Source: Pseudomonadota bacterium
Lineage (GTDB): Bacteria; Pseudomonadota; Gammaproteobacteria; Steroidobacterales; Steroidobacteraceae
Direction of reading: 5' to 3'
Assembly: GCA_023423935.1 (NCBI GenBank)
Contig: JAFAEQ010000056.1
Coordinates: forward strand, 1 to 64,000
DNA: 64,000 nt
Shown: positions 46,347 to 57,438 of the stretch, in pieces
Numbering within the stretch: position 1 is the stretch's first letter
Layout: each line of letters opens with the position of its first letter
Position numbers and translations under genes: made by a program
Notes under the pieces: model-generated
The model's input: the letters and a program-made list of their open reading frames with translations, nothing else
What the model was told of the DNA's origin: nothing
Databases searched by the model: none

Positions 46347-46775
46347 ATGAAAATCGTTACCAGCCTGAGCTTCCAGGGGCAATGCGCCGAGGCGTTTGCT
46401 TTCTATGCAGAAGTGCTCGGCGGAAAAGTCACTGCCGCCATTCCCTATGGCGACGCACCGCCCGATATGCCCATCACCGACCCAAAGTACAAATCCTGGC
46501 TGATGCATTGCTGGCTCGACGTCGGCGACCAGTCACTGATGGGTGCGGATATGGACGTCGCTTGGGCTCCGAACATCGGCAAGCCGAAGAACGGCTTCGA
46601 CGTCACGCTCCATACCGCGTCCGCGGAAGAGGCACGCCGCTGGTTCGATCAACTGTCTGCAGGCGGCAAGGTCAACATGCCTTTCGGTGAAACGTTCTGG
46701 TCGCCAGGCTTCGGTAGCTTGACCGACAAATTCGGTGTGCCATGGATGATCAACACCATTCCGCAGGAAGGCTGA
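46347..46775 (+). CDS. PhnB-like VOC-family protein
   Basis: 142-residue member of the vicinal-oxygen-chelate/PhnB-like group. Features: LSFQGQCAEAFAFYAEVLGGKV, PKYKSWLMHCWLDVGDQSLMGAD, VTLHTASAEEARRWFDQLSAGGKV and FGSLTDKFGVPWMIN, all characteristic. Catalytic role unproven for this subgroup. An SD (GAGGAAC, 46334-46340) precedes the ATG by about 6 bases. It is monocistronic. Confidence 0.9.
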   Translation: MKIVTSLSFQGQCAEAFAFYAEVLGGKVTAAIPYGDAPPDMPITDPKYKSWLMHCWLDVGDQSLMGADMDVAWAPNIGKPKNGFDVTLHTASAEEARRWFDQLSAGGKVNMPFGETFWSPGFGSLTDKFGVPWMINTIPQEG

Positions 46776-47239
46776 AAGCCCAAAGGCTAGTTGAGGTTTC
46801 ACAGAGAGCACAGAAGTCGGACGTCGCGAGAGTGAAGATCTCCACGGGGTTCACGGGGAGCACGGGGTGTGAGATTGAAGGAAGCAGATGTGCGATCCGG
46901 AGCACTCGTTCCGCCAGCAGCGGGCTGGGCACAGCCGTTGGATGCTCATCAGGCGGCGGGCTTGCCTTGCGTAGGCAAGCCACGCTGCTGACTGAGGCGG
47001 CGACAAGTACGGACGGTCGTCAAGAAATGCGCAGCCCGCGCCGACGAGGTGGAATCGGCTGCGAGTGGAGTGAAGTGAACATTCCGTTGTGGGTTCGACT
47101 TCAGTCGAACAGTTACATAGACCATCCTTCAACTGTAATGCACCAAGGCAAGAGCTTCCTCGAAGGAGCACCAGCGGTACTCGCAATGCTCTTCCGGATT
47201 CAGCTGGACATCGTCCGTAGCGGCGGCTGCAGGCACTTG
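46776..47239. other. Intergenic repeat-bearing stretch
   Basis: 464 bases with no gene. It holds a CACAGAGAGCACAGA phrase (46801-46815), repeated ACGGGG words (46843-46866), a hairpin GGCTTGCC/GGCAAGCC (46968-46983), and one TTGTGGGTTCGACTTCAGTC half-unit of the double-hairpin family at 47090-47113. Confidence 0.6.
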
Positions 47240-47533
47240 CCAGTGATCTGTAACAGCCGATTCAGTATCGATGTCACCCCGGCGAAGGCCACGAGTGGTC
47301 GCCCCAGCGAAGGCCGTTAAGGGTCACCCCAGCGAAGGCGTTAAAGGGGTCACCCCGGCGAAGGCCGTTAAGGGGTCACCCCGGCGAAGGCGTTAAAGGG
47401 GTCACCCCGGCGAAGGCCGGGGTCCAGCCCCTGTACCGAGGGGAATCCCGCGCGGAGATCCCGGCCTTCGCCAGGCCTTCGCCGGGATGACGACCAAAGC
47501 AGCACTCTCGAATCAGTCTTTACAGTCCACTAG
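47240..47533. repeat. CTAGTG-ended MITE-like repeat, copy C (inverted)
   Basis: 294-bp copy, inverted relative to copies A and B. Left end CAGTGATCTGTAACAGCCG and right end TTTACAGTCCACTAG. Interior has several GGGTCACCCCGGCGAAGG units. Its terminal CTAG at 47530-47533 supplies the UAG stop of the UPF0158 gene on the minus strand. Confidence 0.85.
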
Positions 47534-47958
47534 TCTTGCACCTGGATATCGTTCTCGTGACACCACTCGCGCAAGGCTTCCTTCGTCCGGCGCTCCTCGT
47601 ACTCGTACCAGTGCTGCAACTTGCTACGCCGTTCCAGTAGGGACTTGAATCGCGAATAGGCGCCTTTGTGTTTGAACATGTCGCGCACGTCGTCAAGATC
47701 TTCGGCTAGCTCTGCTTCGGTAAAGTCGAGGACCAGGCGTCGTCCGAGATCCAGGTCATTCTTGTGCGGAATCGGAATGTAGCGCTCGGAGTCTTCAACG
47801 TCTTCAGGCAGCGCTTCGTCGAGATCTTCGAACTCGGAGTAGCAGTGAACTACTCCTGTTTCTACGCACAGGTATGCCTCGTGCTCGAGGAGTTGGCCTG
47901 CACTGACGAATTCGAACGCTTCGAGCAGGTCGTCAAAGCGAACTGTTACTGGTTTCAT
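47530..47958 (-). CDS. UPF0158-family protein
   Basis: 142-residue acidic protein of the UPF0158 family. Landmarks: VETGVVHCYSEFEDLDEALPEDVEDSERYIPIPHKNDLDLGRRLVLDF, then a region ending YEYEERRTKEALREWC. Cytoplasmic, function unknown. Start ATG 47958. Its stop codon lies within the end of the repeat element, so the native end may have been altered; the last residues (HENDIQVQD) look normal for the family, which usually ends near here. Confidence 0.87.
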   Translation of the reverse strand: MKPVTVRFDDLLEAFEFVSAGQLLEHEAYLCVETGVVHCYSEFEDLDEALPEDVEDSERYIPIPHKNDLDLGRRLVLDFTEAELAEDLDDVRDMFKHKGAYSRFKSLLERRSKLQHWYEYEERRTKEALREWCHENDIQVQD

Positions 47959-48329
47959 GTTTGATGAATAGCCGTTAAGCAGACGGACCGCATGAAGGAT
48001 TGCGACGAGCGCAGGAACATAGATTCAGGCGGCGTTCGCATAAACCGATCCGTGGACGATGTTCGACTGCGCAGTTCCTATGTCTCCAAGATAAGCCTGC
48101 GTCCGGAGGCAGTGCAATGGTGCGCGGAGGGCGGCGGATTCATCAACCTCTGCGGCACCTGAGAGTGCCGCGTCCATTGAGGGGTGCACGGCATGTCGAG
48201 CTGCGTCCGTCGCAGAAACAGGCTCTGGTGGGAAAGGAGCAGGCGGCCCTTCCGGCCGCGCTCCTCACAACACAGGGATGCTCGCCGGCGCCTGATTGGA
48301 TGTCTGGCGCCAGCGCATCGCGGCTGAAT
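47959..48329. other. Intergenic stretch
   Basis: 371 bases between the UPF0158 start and the end of the SRPBCC gene. Frames on the plus strand here (48000-48545) run antisense into the SRPBCC gene and look spurious. No structure recognised. Confidence 0.5.
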
Positions 48330-48830
48330 CTACCGTCCCGCGCCCAACTCCACGAGCAACTCGTCGAGCTGCGCGAAGGTCTCGTGTGTTGCATCCGCGG
48401 CGCCGCCGGCGGCGTCGAGTGCTTCCTTCGAGGGAAAGAGCTCGCTCATGACCAGGAACGTCTTGCCGTCCTTCTCTTCGAAGGTCACTGTCGTGATGGA
48501 CGCCGCCGCCTCACCGCTTTCCTCATTGGTCCAGACGATGCGTGAGTTCGGTATCACTTCGGTGTACCGGCCAAAGAACTCGAATCCTCCACCGAACACG
48601 AATCGGTACTTGCCTCCGACGCGAACGTCCATCTCGCAGGAGACCAAGGTCATGTTCATCGATTTCGGCAGCCACCATCGCTTCATCAGCTCGGGTTGAG
48701 TCCATGCCTCGTACACGATGCGCGCGGGAGCATTGAACGTTCGTGTGACGACGACTTCACGGTCCGAGGGTTTCTCGACAGTGGTGACGTTCTTCACGGG
48801 GGCATGCTCACTTTCTTTTCTTGCGGCCAT
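48330..48830 (-). CDS. SRPBCC / AHSA1-like ligand-binding protein
   Basis: 166-residue START/Bet v1-like AHSA1 domain. Landmarks: EVVVTRTFNAPARIVYEAWTQPELMKRWWLPKSM, RVGGKYRFVF, FGRYTEVIPNSRIVWTNEES and TTVTFEEKDGKTFLVMSEL. It overlaps the upstream ArsR-type regulator gene by 23 bases, so the two are co-translated. This regulator plus SRPBCC layout is common and the protein likely binds a small hydrophobic compound; ligand unknown. Confidence 0.92.
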   Translation of the reverse strand: MAARKESEHAPVKNVTTVEKPSDREVVVTRTFNAPARIVYEAWTQPELMKRWWLPKSMNMTLVSCEMDVRVGGKYRFVFGGGFEFFGRYTEVIPNSRIVWTNEESGEAAASITTVTFEEKDGKTFLVMSELFPSKEALDAAGGAADATHETFAQLDELLVELGAGR

Positions 48831-49173
48831 CGGTCTTCTCCTTTCGTTTGAGTTCCTCGATCACTTTGTCCAGCTCGTCGAAGCGTGCAGTCCAGAGCTC
48901 GCGGATCTTCGCGATCCACGCCAATTCCTCCTCCAGTCTTCGCGGCCCGAGCTTGCAGGTCCGTACACGCCCGATCTTTTCCGTGGTGACGAGCCCGGCG
49001 TACTCCAGCACGTCGACATGCTTCTTCATGCCTGTGAGGGTCATGTCGAACTTCGCGGCGAGATCCGTGATGGAGGCTTCTGAACGTCCCAGTTGCTCCA
49101 GGACGCCACGTCGGGTGACGTCCGATAGGGCGGCGAACGAGGCGTCGAGGCGGGCATTCGTATACTGAACCAT
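48808..49173 (-). CDS. ArsR-family (SdpR-like) winged-helix regulator
   Basis: 121-residue regulator. DNA-binding segment LDASFAALSDVTRRGVLEQLGRSEASITDLAAKFDMTLTGMKKHVDVLEYAGLV, then TTEKIGRVRTCKLGPRRL. No metal-binding Cys motif, as in SdpR-type ArsR proteins paired with AHSA1 genes. ATG 49173 sits inside a perfect palindrome; the longer frame to 49302 is rejected. It probably represses itself and the SRPBCC gene. Confidence 0.92.
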   Translation of the reverse strand: MVQYTNARLDASFAALSDVTRRGVLEQLGRSEASITDLAAKFDMTLTGMKKHVDVLEYAGLVTTEKIGRVRTCKLGPRRLEEELAWIAKIRELWTARFDELDKVIEELKRKEKTDGRKKRK

Positions 49174-49185
49174 GCGGTTCAGTAT
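49162..49185. promoter_or_regulatory. ArsR operator palindrome over the start codon
   Basis: Perfect 10-bp inverted repeat ATACTGAACC / GGTTCAGTAT separated by ATGC (49172-49175), covering the ArsR gene's start codon. Position and symmetry indicate autorepression, likely by blocking transcription initiation or elongation. Confidence 0.8.
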
Positions 49186-49261
49186 GAGCCTGCGGCGGGT
49201 CGGCCCGCAAGAGGATTGCATCCGGGATGTTTGTTGTTGGAATCGGGCCGATTTCAGTGGG

Positions 49262-49297
49262 GCAAAGAAAAAGGCGCGGTCTTTCGACCGCGCCTTT
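49262..49297 (-). terminator. Rho-independent terminator of icd
   Basis: Perfect 12-bp stem AAAGGCGCGGTC / GACCGCGCCTTT with a 4-base loop, followed on the minus strand by CTTTTTCTTTG, a U-rich tract. It sits 27 bases past the icd stop. Confidence 0.85.
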
Positions 49298-49323
49298 GAC
49301 ACTTACCGATACTCGTCAGCGCG

Positions 49324-51540
<2,217 letters not shown>

Positions 51541-51718
51541 GGAAATACCTTCGAAAAACAGCAGGATAGCGAAGCAGGCGGACGCGGCGGGCCGCATCGG
51601 GAGGGCGGCGAGTATATCAAGGCGTCTGCCATCGACGGCAATCGCGAGCATTGTCAGCGCGGGGCGGATTCGCGAGCATCGAGTCCTCCGATACAGATGA
51701 ATGAGTGCAAGGAGCCCG

Positions 51719-52930
51719 ATGATGACGGCTGCGCGGTTTCTCACCCTCGCATTGATTGCATGCGTGCCGTTCGCTCAGGCAGCCGAACGTGGGGGCAAGG
51801 TCCTGCGGCAGCTCGGCGAGCGGGCGCAGCAGACGCGCACGTCGAGCATGGTGGTGTTGCGCGATGGCAAAGTCGTCGCCGAGTACTACGCGTCGGGCAC
51901 AGATCCCGGACCCATCGAGCTCATGTCGGCCACGAAGTCGGTCGTCGCGCTGGGGGCCGGCTTGCTCATGCGCGACGGCAAAGTTCCCTCGCTCGATGTG
52001 CCGGTTCATCAGTTCTATCCGGAATGGAAGCAGGGCCGAAAGGAGATCATCACACTGCGCATGCTGCTGAGTCACACGTCGGGATTGCAGGACGAGCAGA
52101 CGACCGAGCGGATCTACGCCGCACCGGACTTCGTGCAGTTCGCCTTGGCTGCCGATCTCGCCGCTGAGCCGGGCAAGCGAGTGTTCTACAGCAACAAGGC
52201 AACGAATCTGTTGCCGTCACTGATCGGCAGGGCCGCGGGAGTTCCTGCGAAACGCTATTTCGACGAACAGCTGTTCGCGCCGCTGGGGATCGGTGCTCTT
52301 GCGTGGGATACGGACACGGTCGGCAATCTGCAGGGGATGGCCGGCTTGAAACTGAGTGCGCGCGACGCCGCGAAGATCGGCCAGCTGGTCGTGCAGGAAG
52401 GTCGGTGGAACGAACAGCAGATCATTCCCGCAGACTACATACACGAGATGTTGAATCCATCCGAGAGCAAAGCCGAAGAGTTTGGATTGCTCTGGTTCCG
52501 TCAGCCGTCATGGATTCATCTGCGCGCGGATCGCGAGAGCTTCGAGCTCCTGCGTGCGTTGCAGGTAGATCCGTTACTGATCGGAAAACTTGAGAAACTC
52601 GAAGGACGCTCGTTCGACCGTCCCGAAACGTTCATCGAAGCGCTCGCCAGCGTCCTCGATCGCGACGAACTGGCTGCGCTCTACGAACAGCTGCACGCGC
52701 AAGGTCGCGGTCCTTACGTTGCGTTTCATCTGGAGATCGGGCCGATTGCCGCCTATCGCGCGGAAGGCTATCTCGGCCAGTACATCGTGATCGTGCCGCA
52801 GGCGAACATCGTCGGCGTGCGGCTGGTCGAAGACTCGGATGCTTACCGCGATGAGGATGCGTACGAAGATTTTCCTGAGCTGATCCTGGACTATGCAAAG
52901 GCGGTCGCGCCCAAGCAGATCCCGAAGTAA
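51719..52930 (+). CDS. Serine hydrolase of the beta-lactamase/penicillin-binding family
   Basis: 403-residue exported serine hydrolase. Signal sequence 1-22 (ends AQA/A). Catalytic Ser-x-x-Lys as SATK (Ser70-Lys73), with a Tyr-x-Asn as YSNKAT. A class C-like fold with LLSHTSGLQDEQ and a PADYIHEMLNP region. Such proteins include esterases and peptidases (EstB-like). Start ATG 51719 or 51722, with GGAGCCC upstream. No partner genes. Substrate unknown. Confidence 0.88.
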   Translation: MMTAARFLTLALIACVPFAQAAERGGKVLRQLGERAQQTRTSSMVVLRDGKVVAEYYASGTDPGPIELMSATKSVVALGAGLLMRDGKVPSLDVPVHQFYPEWKQGRKEIITLRMLLSHTSGLQDEQTTERIYAAPDFVQFALAADLAAEPGKRVFYSNKATNLLPSLIGRAAGVPAKRYFDEQLFAPLGIGALAWDTDTVGNLQGMAGLKLSARDAAKIGQLVVQEGRWNEQQIIPADYIHEMLNPSESKAEEFGLLWFRQPSWIHLRADRESFELLRALQVDPLLIGKLEKLEGRSFDRPETFIEALASVLDRDELAALYEQLHAQGRGPYVAFHLEIGPIAAYRAEGYLGQYIVIVPQANIVGVRLVEDSDAYRDEDAYEDFPELILDYAKAVAPKQIPK

Positions 52931-52954
52931 TTCATTCTGAGCTGTGAGTTCCGC

Positions 52955-53390
52955 GGCTGTGGGTTCGGCTTCAGCCGAACAGAGGGATTGGAATTGTGGG
53001 CTCGGCTCCGGCCGAACAGCTGGATTTGGAAGTCTGGGTTCGGCTTCGGCCGAACAAATTGGATTGGAACTGTGGGTTCGGCTTTAGCCCCGGCTTTAGC
53101 CGAACAAAAGAGGGTCGGGAGTGGAGGTTCGCCTTTGGCGAACATCTCTGTCCGACTAAAGTGGGACCCACAGGGAGATCTCTGCTGCTCCGCCTTCGCG
53201 GAGGTGCATCGAGAAGGGGAGGTTTCCCATTTGTGGATGTGAGCCTGTGGGTTCGGCTTAGCCGAACAGCTGGATTTGGAAGTCTGGGGTTCGGCTTTAG
53301 CCGAACAATGGGATTGGAAGTGTGGTTCGGCTTCAGCCGAACAATAAGATCCGACCCACAGGGAGATCTCTGCTTGTCTCAGCCTCAATG
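52955..53390. repeat. Double-hairpin TGTGGGTTCGG repeat cluster
   Basis: Roughly ten half-units of the family also seen at 26001-26370, with variants TGTGGGCTCGGCTCCGGCCG, TGGGTTCGGCTTCGGCCGAA and TGGGTTCGGCTTTAGCC, and pieces ending CGACTAAAGTGGGACCCACA and GATCCGACCCACAGGGAG. A single GCGGTCTTTGCGGCCCTCTG word follows at 53418. The region lies between convergent genes. Confidence 0.85.
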
Positions 53391-53457
53391 AAGCCGCCCC
53401 ACAGATATCCATCTCCTTTTGCGGTCTTTGCGGCCCTCTGAGATTCTGTTCGGACAT

Positions 53458-55311
53458 CTACGACGAAACTTTGGCAAGCGCCTCGCGCAACGTGCGCATG
53501 TCGGCTTCCAGGATCGAAGGCAGCGGACCGAATGCCTCGGGCGAGACGCCTTTTCCAACAGCCCTCATCAGTTCGTCCAAGGCAGCTTCCAGACGCTGAG
53601 CGCCGTCACCTGGAAACATGGATGCTGCCGCTTCCTGTTCGGCGCGGCCGCCGAGTCGCTCGAGTGCCCAGCAGGCTGAAAGTGCGCGATACGCGAGGCG
53701 TTCGGCCGCGGCGATGGCCGGCCAGAGATGTTCGGCCGCCCTGCGTTCGCTGCTCGAACCGAACACGCCATCATCGAAAGCATGTGTGAGCGCGAACGTC
53801 GCGCGCTGCAAAGTGCGTCGCGCATCGCGCGCCGCCAGCGTCGTCACAGTGCCGCGCGACAAGTGCGGAATGCAGTGCTTCAGCGCACGCAGGACGTTGA
53901 TGAGCTGGTCCGGGATGCGCCGCTCCGCTGCGCGTGGCGGAATCAATCGGTAAACGATCAGCGCAGCCACGCATCCCGCCAGCGTGTCCAAGCCGCGAGC
54001 GAGCAGGTAGGGCGTCGGGTCATCGATGCGATGGCCGCCGCTTGCGATCAGGAGTGCAATGCCTGTGATGCAGATGGCAGCGAGCGCGTAATTGCGGAGG
54101 ACCAGCATCTCGATCATGAACTGCAGAATCAGAATCGTCAGGGCAAGCCAAAGGCCCTGAGGGTGAATCGATAACAGGGCTGCGGCGAGCAAGAGTCCCA
54201 CCCAGGTCCCCAGCAGCCGTTCGATGCTTCGCTGCAGGGTCCGCAACCAATCGAATCCCTGATGCAGCATCAGCACCGTCGCAGCCACTGCCCAATACGC
54301 ACGCTCGAAATGCAGCAGCGACGTAATCGCTGCAACGGAGATGGCCGCGACACCGACGCGCAGGATGATGCGAAATGCGTTCGATTCCGGCTGCAATGCT
54401 TCCAGCAGAGCAGCGCGCGGGCTCGGGTGCCCGAGTGGAATGGAGTCTGCTTCACTGACTTCGCCGTCGGGCTGATGCGCGCGCGCCGCGATCGTCTCGA
54501 CTTGCTTGATGACATCCTCGGTTACCGATTCTCCGCGATAAGAAGAGCTCATCGCATCCGCGAACAGAAGGTGCAACGATCGATTCAGTGCGCGCAAACG
54601 ACTGAGCTCGCCTCCAGCACGTGCCGCTGCGGGTTGCTGATTCACCAGAACCGACCATGTGCCGTGAAGTGCGAACGCCGCGCGATGTCGCGCGGCGTTT
54701 TCCTGCGGCGTCTCGATCGCCTGCATATATCCGATGACTGCGCGAGCGGCGTTCGCCACCGCGTTGCGTTCGGGTCCGCGCGGGTTGAACAGCGCGCCAC
54801 CCATCTGCATCACCCATGCAAATGCGCCGCCCGACAGTACCAGCCCTGCTGCGTGCAGCGGCGATACTTGTATCCCTTGCATCGCGCCTGCTGCCGCGCA
54901 GGCGAGCGTGAATAGATAGGCACCGGGCGGTCCGATCTGCAATGCGTTACTGAGCCATGTCGCGATCATCGCGATCAATGCCACGACGATCGGTACGAGA
55001 AGGTAGTGCGGTTGGGTCCACATCCCGAGCATCACGACCGCGGCGAAGCTGAGTGCGATCAATGCGAGATGCGAAGCGCGGCTGAGGTAGGGACGGCCGC
55101 TGCCGTACAGCGATGTGAACGCGCCGATGGATGCCATCAGTCCGGCCGATGTGTTTCCCTCCAGCCAGCCAACGAATACGGGAGTGCCCATGCAGATGCC
55201 CGCGCGCAGCGCGAACATCCAGCGGCCCGGCGGTGCCGGGCGTAGCTCGAACAATCCGCGCGCGACCTGGCGTGCGGCTGCGGTTCTCGACAAGCTCGGT
55301 GTGGCCGCCAA
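53458..55311 (-). CDS. FUSC-family membrane protein (YccS/AaeB-like)
   Basis: 617-residue membrane protein. Two groups of helices (about 30-175 and 325-460) flank soluble regions, as in the fusaric-acid-resistance/AaeB family with duplicated FUSC modules. Landmarks: GWLEGNTSAGLMASIGAFTSLYG, FERAYWAVAATVLMLHQGFDWLRTLQRSIERLLGTWVGLLLAA (the FUSC motif). A C-terminal helical domain follows. Probable aromatic-compound efflux; substrate unknown. Start ATG 55311. Confidence 0.85.
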   Translation of the reverse strand: MAATPSLSRTAAARQVARGLFELRPAPPGRWMFALRAGICMGTPVFVGWLEGNTSAGLMASIGAFTSLYGSGRPYLSRASHLALIALSFAAVVMLGMWTQPHYLLVPIVVALIAMIATWLSNALQIGPPGAYLFTLACAAAGAMQGIQVSPLHAAGLVLSGGAFAWVMQMGGALFNPRGPERNAVANAARAVIGYMQAIETPQENAARHRAAFALHGTWSVLVNQQPAAARAGGELSRLRALNRSLHLLFADAMSSSYRGESVTEDVIKQVETIAARAHQPDGEVSEADSIPLGHPSPRAALLEALQPESNAFRIILRVGVAAISVAAITSLLHFERAYWAVAATVLMLHQGFDWLRTLQRSIERLLGTWVGLLLAAALLSIHPQGLWLALTILILQFMIEMLVLRNYALAAICITGIALLIASGGHRIDDPTPYLLARGLDTLAGCVAALIVYRLIPPRAAERRIPDQLINVLRALKHCIPHLSRGTVTTLAARDARRTLQRATFALTHAFDDGVFGSSSERRAAEHLWPAIAAAERLAYRALSACWALERLGGRAEQEAAASMFPGDGAQRLEAALDELMRAVGKGVSPEAFGPLPSILEADMRTLREALAKVSS

Positions 55312-55401
55312 TGGAAACTCTCGCGTTGCGACTGGTGTACATCGGAAGAACGCTATCGTAAGTTCCCGAGGTCTCCCGCGGGAGGCATATGGCCTCGTGA
55401 A

Positions 55402-56094
55402 TCAGTCTTTCGCAGGCGGACGGTAGCTCAGATCTTCACTATAGCGCCCGAGCTCGACCTGTACGTCGACGAGCGGGGACGTTGCAGCCAGGTCTCGCTT
55501 GAGCCCATCGATCAGCTCGGCATGAGCGTGGATCTCCGAGGCGCGCTGCGCGGCAATCAGCAGAAGATACGCAGAGCTGCCGCTCACCGGGCGGAGCAGC
55601 AGATGTGATCCTGTCACCTCCTGCAATCTTTTTCGCGCAGTGTGCTCGAACTCGCGTTCGCGTCCGGGAGCGACGTAAAGACGCACGAAGCTGAGAAACG
55701 GCGAGATCAGCGCCTGTTGCGGATTGCGGGCAATGTCCGGAACGCTCTCGTAGGTCACTACCGCGGCCAATCGGGCATGCGGCTCGACATTGATCTCGTT
55801 GTCGGCGCGATCTTCGTCAGGCGCTATCGGGTGGTCGAAGTCCGTCCTCTCGTGAAAGAACGTACCGTCGATGAACCACCCGGTGCGCTCACCGGTGACG
55901 ATGAACCATCCGTACCAGTGCCATGGATCCTGCTGTTGGCGATGCCAGTCCAGATGTCTGCGATAACCAGCTTCGAACTCGTGCGGAGCGTGCGGCTGCC
56001 AAGTGACGACGCGCGCCGCGCCAGACTGAGCATATGCCAGATTCTGCGTACTCAGACACAGGACTGCGAGCGTCAGGATGGTTGAAATTCTCAT
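55402..56094 (-). CDS. Exported hypothetical protein
   Basis: 230-residue secreted protein with a signal peptide (1-23, ends AYA/Q). The body has an HEFEAGYRRHLDWHRQQQDPWHWYGWFIV segment, aromatic-rich, then a second half with SFVRLYVAPGREREFEHTARKRLQEV, which looks like a ferredoxin-type alpha/beta domain of the NIPSNAP/ABM style, not proven. ATG 56094 opens the signal; ATG 56103 is possible. It lies divergent from the MerR gene, which may control it. No known function. Confidence 0.7.
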   Translation of the reverse strand: MRISTILTLAVLCLSTQNLAYAQSGAARVVTWQPHAPHEFEAGYRRHLDWHRQQQDPWHWYGWFIVTGERTGWFIDGTFFHERTDFDHPIAPDEDRADNEINVEPHARLAAVVTYESVPDIARNPQQALISPFLSFVRLYVAPGREREFEHTARKRLQEVTGSHLLLRPVSGSSAYLLLIAAQRASEIHAHAELIDGLKRDLAATSPLVDVQVELGRYSEDLSYRPPAKD

Positions 56095-56148
56095 GTCCCC
56101 CATTCGAACATTCCAGTCGCTGGAAGGATCAATCTGCGGAGTCGGCTC

Positions 56149-56940
56149 ATGTACAGGATCGGTGAATTCGCGCGGATCGCTGGCGTCAATCCGAAGACCC
56201 TGCGCTTTTACGAGGCGTGCGGAATCCTGCGTCCAGTACGCGTCGATGCTCGAACACGCTACCGCTTCTATGCGGCCCATCAGTTGCAGGATCTCGCGTT
56301 GATACGCGGTTTGCGTGCGGCAGGCGTATCTCTCGCACAGATCAGGCGTGTGATCGGTGCGAAGGCGTGCGATGAACAACGCCGGGAGGTCCTGCTGCGA
56401 CTGCAGGAAAATCTGAAAGCGTCTTTGCGGCAGACCACCGAATCGCTGCAATGGGTAGGCGCTTTGCTCGACGCTTCGCGACGGAAGCGGCAACAAACGC
56501 CGATCGTGATGAAGTCGCGTCCAGCGCTCCTGGTCGCAGGCATTCGCAGCGAGGTGCGCGACTATGCAGAGATCGACAGTCTGGAAGCAGAGTTGCTTGG
56601 GAGTGTGCCAGCTTACGCTCGCGGCTCGTTCCGTGCCGTGCTCTGGCACCGGTGCGCAGCGCAGGGCCGTCCAGACGGTGAGCCGGTCGTCGAGATCCGG
56701 CGCGCGCATGCATGTCGAGGCGATCTGAGCCAGCGGACGCTGGCGCCTGTGCGCGTTGCCAGTGCGTACTCATCGCTGTGTGATGAAGATGCCGAACGTG
56801 CATACGGCGCGCTCGCGGATTGGATGCACGTGTGCAGCTACGAACTCGCCGGACCGAAGTGCGAAATCGTTCACCACGACGCACTCGAGATTCAGTTTCC
56901 GGTTCGGGATGCGCGACCCCACGTGCCTTCGCAGGTGTGA
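56149..56940 (+). CDS. MerR-family regulator with GyrI-like effector domain
   Basis: 263-residue regulator. N-terminal MerR helix-turn-helix (1-70, MYRIGEFARIAGVNPKTLRFYEACGILRPVRVDARTRYRFYA), a coiled coil (about 90-115) and a C-terminal GyrI-like effector-binding domain (about 125-255). Likely activated by a drug-like small molecule. Divergent from the exported protein gene at 55402-56094, with only 54 bases between, fitting shared control. Confidence 0.9.
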   Translation: MYRIGEFARIAGVNPKTLRFYEACGILRPVRVDARTRYRFYAAHQLQDLALIRGLRAAGVSLAQIRRVIGAKACDEQRREVLLRLQENLKASLRQTTESLQWVGALLDASRRKRQQTPIVMKSRPALLVAGIRSEVRDYAEIDSLEAELLGSVPAYARGSFRAVLWHRCAAQGRPDGEPVVEIRRAHACRGDLSQRTLAPVRVASAYSSLCDEDAERAYGALADWMHVCSYELAGPKCEIVHHDALEIQFPVRDARPHVPSQV

Positions 56941-57410
56941 GATTCAGTCCTGGCTTCTCTTTTCGCTGTCATACCCGCGCAGGCGGGTATCCATTCCTGG
57001 TACTCGTCTAGAAGATGGACTCCCGCCTTCGCGGGAGTGACGGTGATGGGGGGCTCCTGCCTGTGACGGCAATGGGGGCTCCCGTCTGTGACGGCAATGG
57101 GGGCTCCCGTCTGTGACGGCAATGGAGACTCCTGCCTGGCAATGGGTACCGACAACAAGGCGTGCCAGAGCAGAGATTCAGTTCTGGCTTCTCTTTTCGC
57201 TGTCATACCCGCGCAGGCGGGTATCCATTCCTGGTACTCGTCTAGAAGATGGACTCCCGCCTTCGCGGGAGTGACGTGATGAGGGGCTCCCGCCTGTACG
57301 GCAATGACGGCTCCTGCCTGTGACGGCAACGGCACCTCCCGCCTGTGACGGCAATGGAGACTCCTGCCTGGCAATGGGTACCGACAACAGGGCGACCGGA
57401 GCATGTTCGT
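56941..57410. repeat. Two 234-bp direct repeats with ~25-bp sub-repeats
   Basis: Units from 56941 and 57175. Each starts GATTCAGTCCTGGCTTCTCT or near variant, then CATACCCGCGCAGGCGGGTA and CCCGCCTTCGCGGGAGTGAC palindromes, then several copies of TGTGACGGCAATGGGGGCTC, ending CCTGGCAATGGGTACCGACA. Lies at the 3' ends of the convergent MerR and glycoside hydrolase genes. Confidence 0.85.
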
Positions 57411-57438
57411 ACTGTGCGATCTGGTGAGCTTCCCATGC

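Noticed and set aside
48000..48545. 181-residue plus-strand frame
   Set aside because: Runs antisense into the SRPBCC gene and has no domain.
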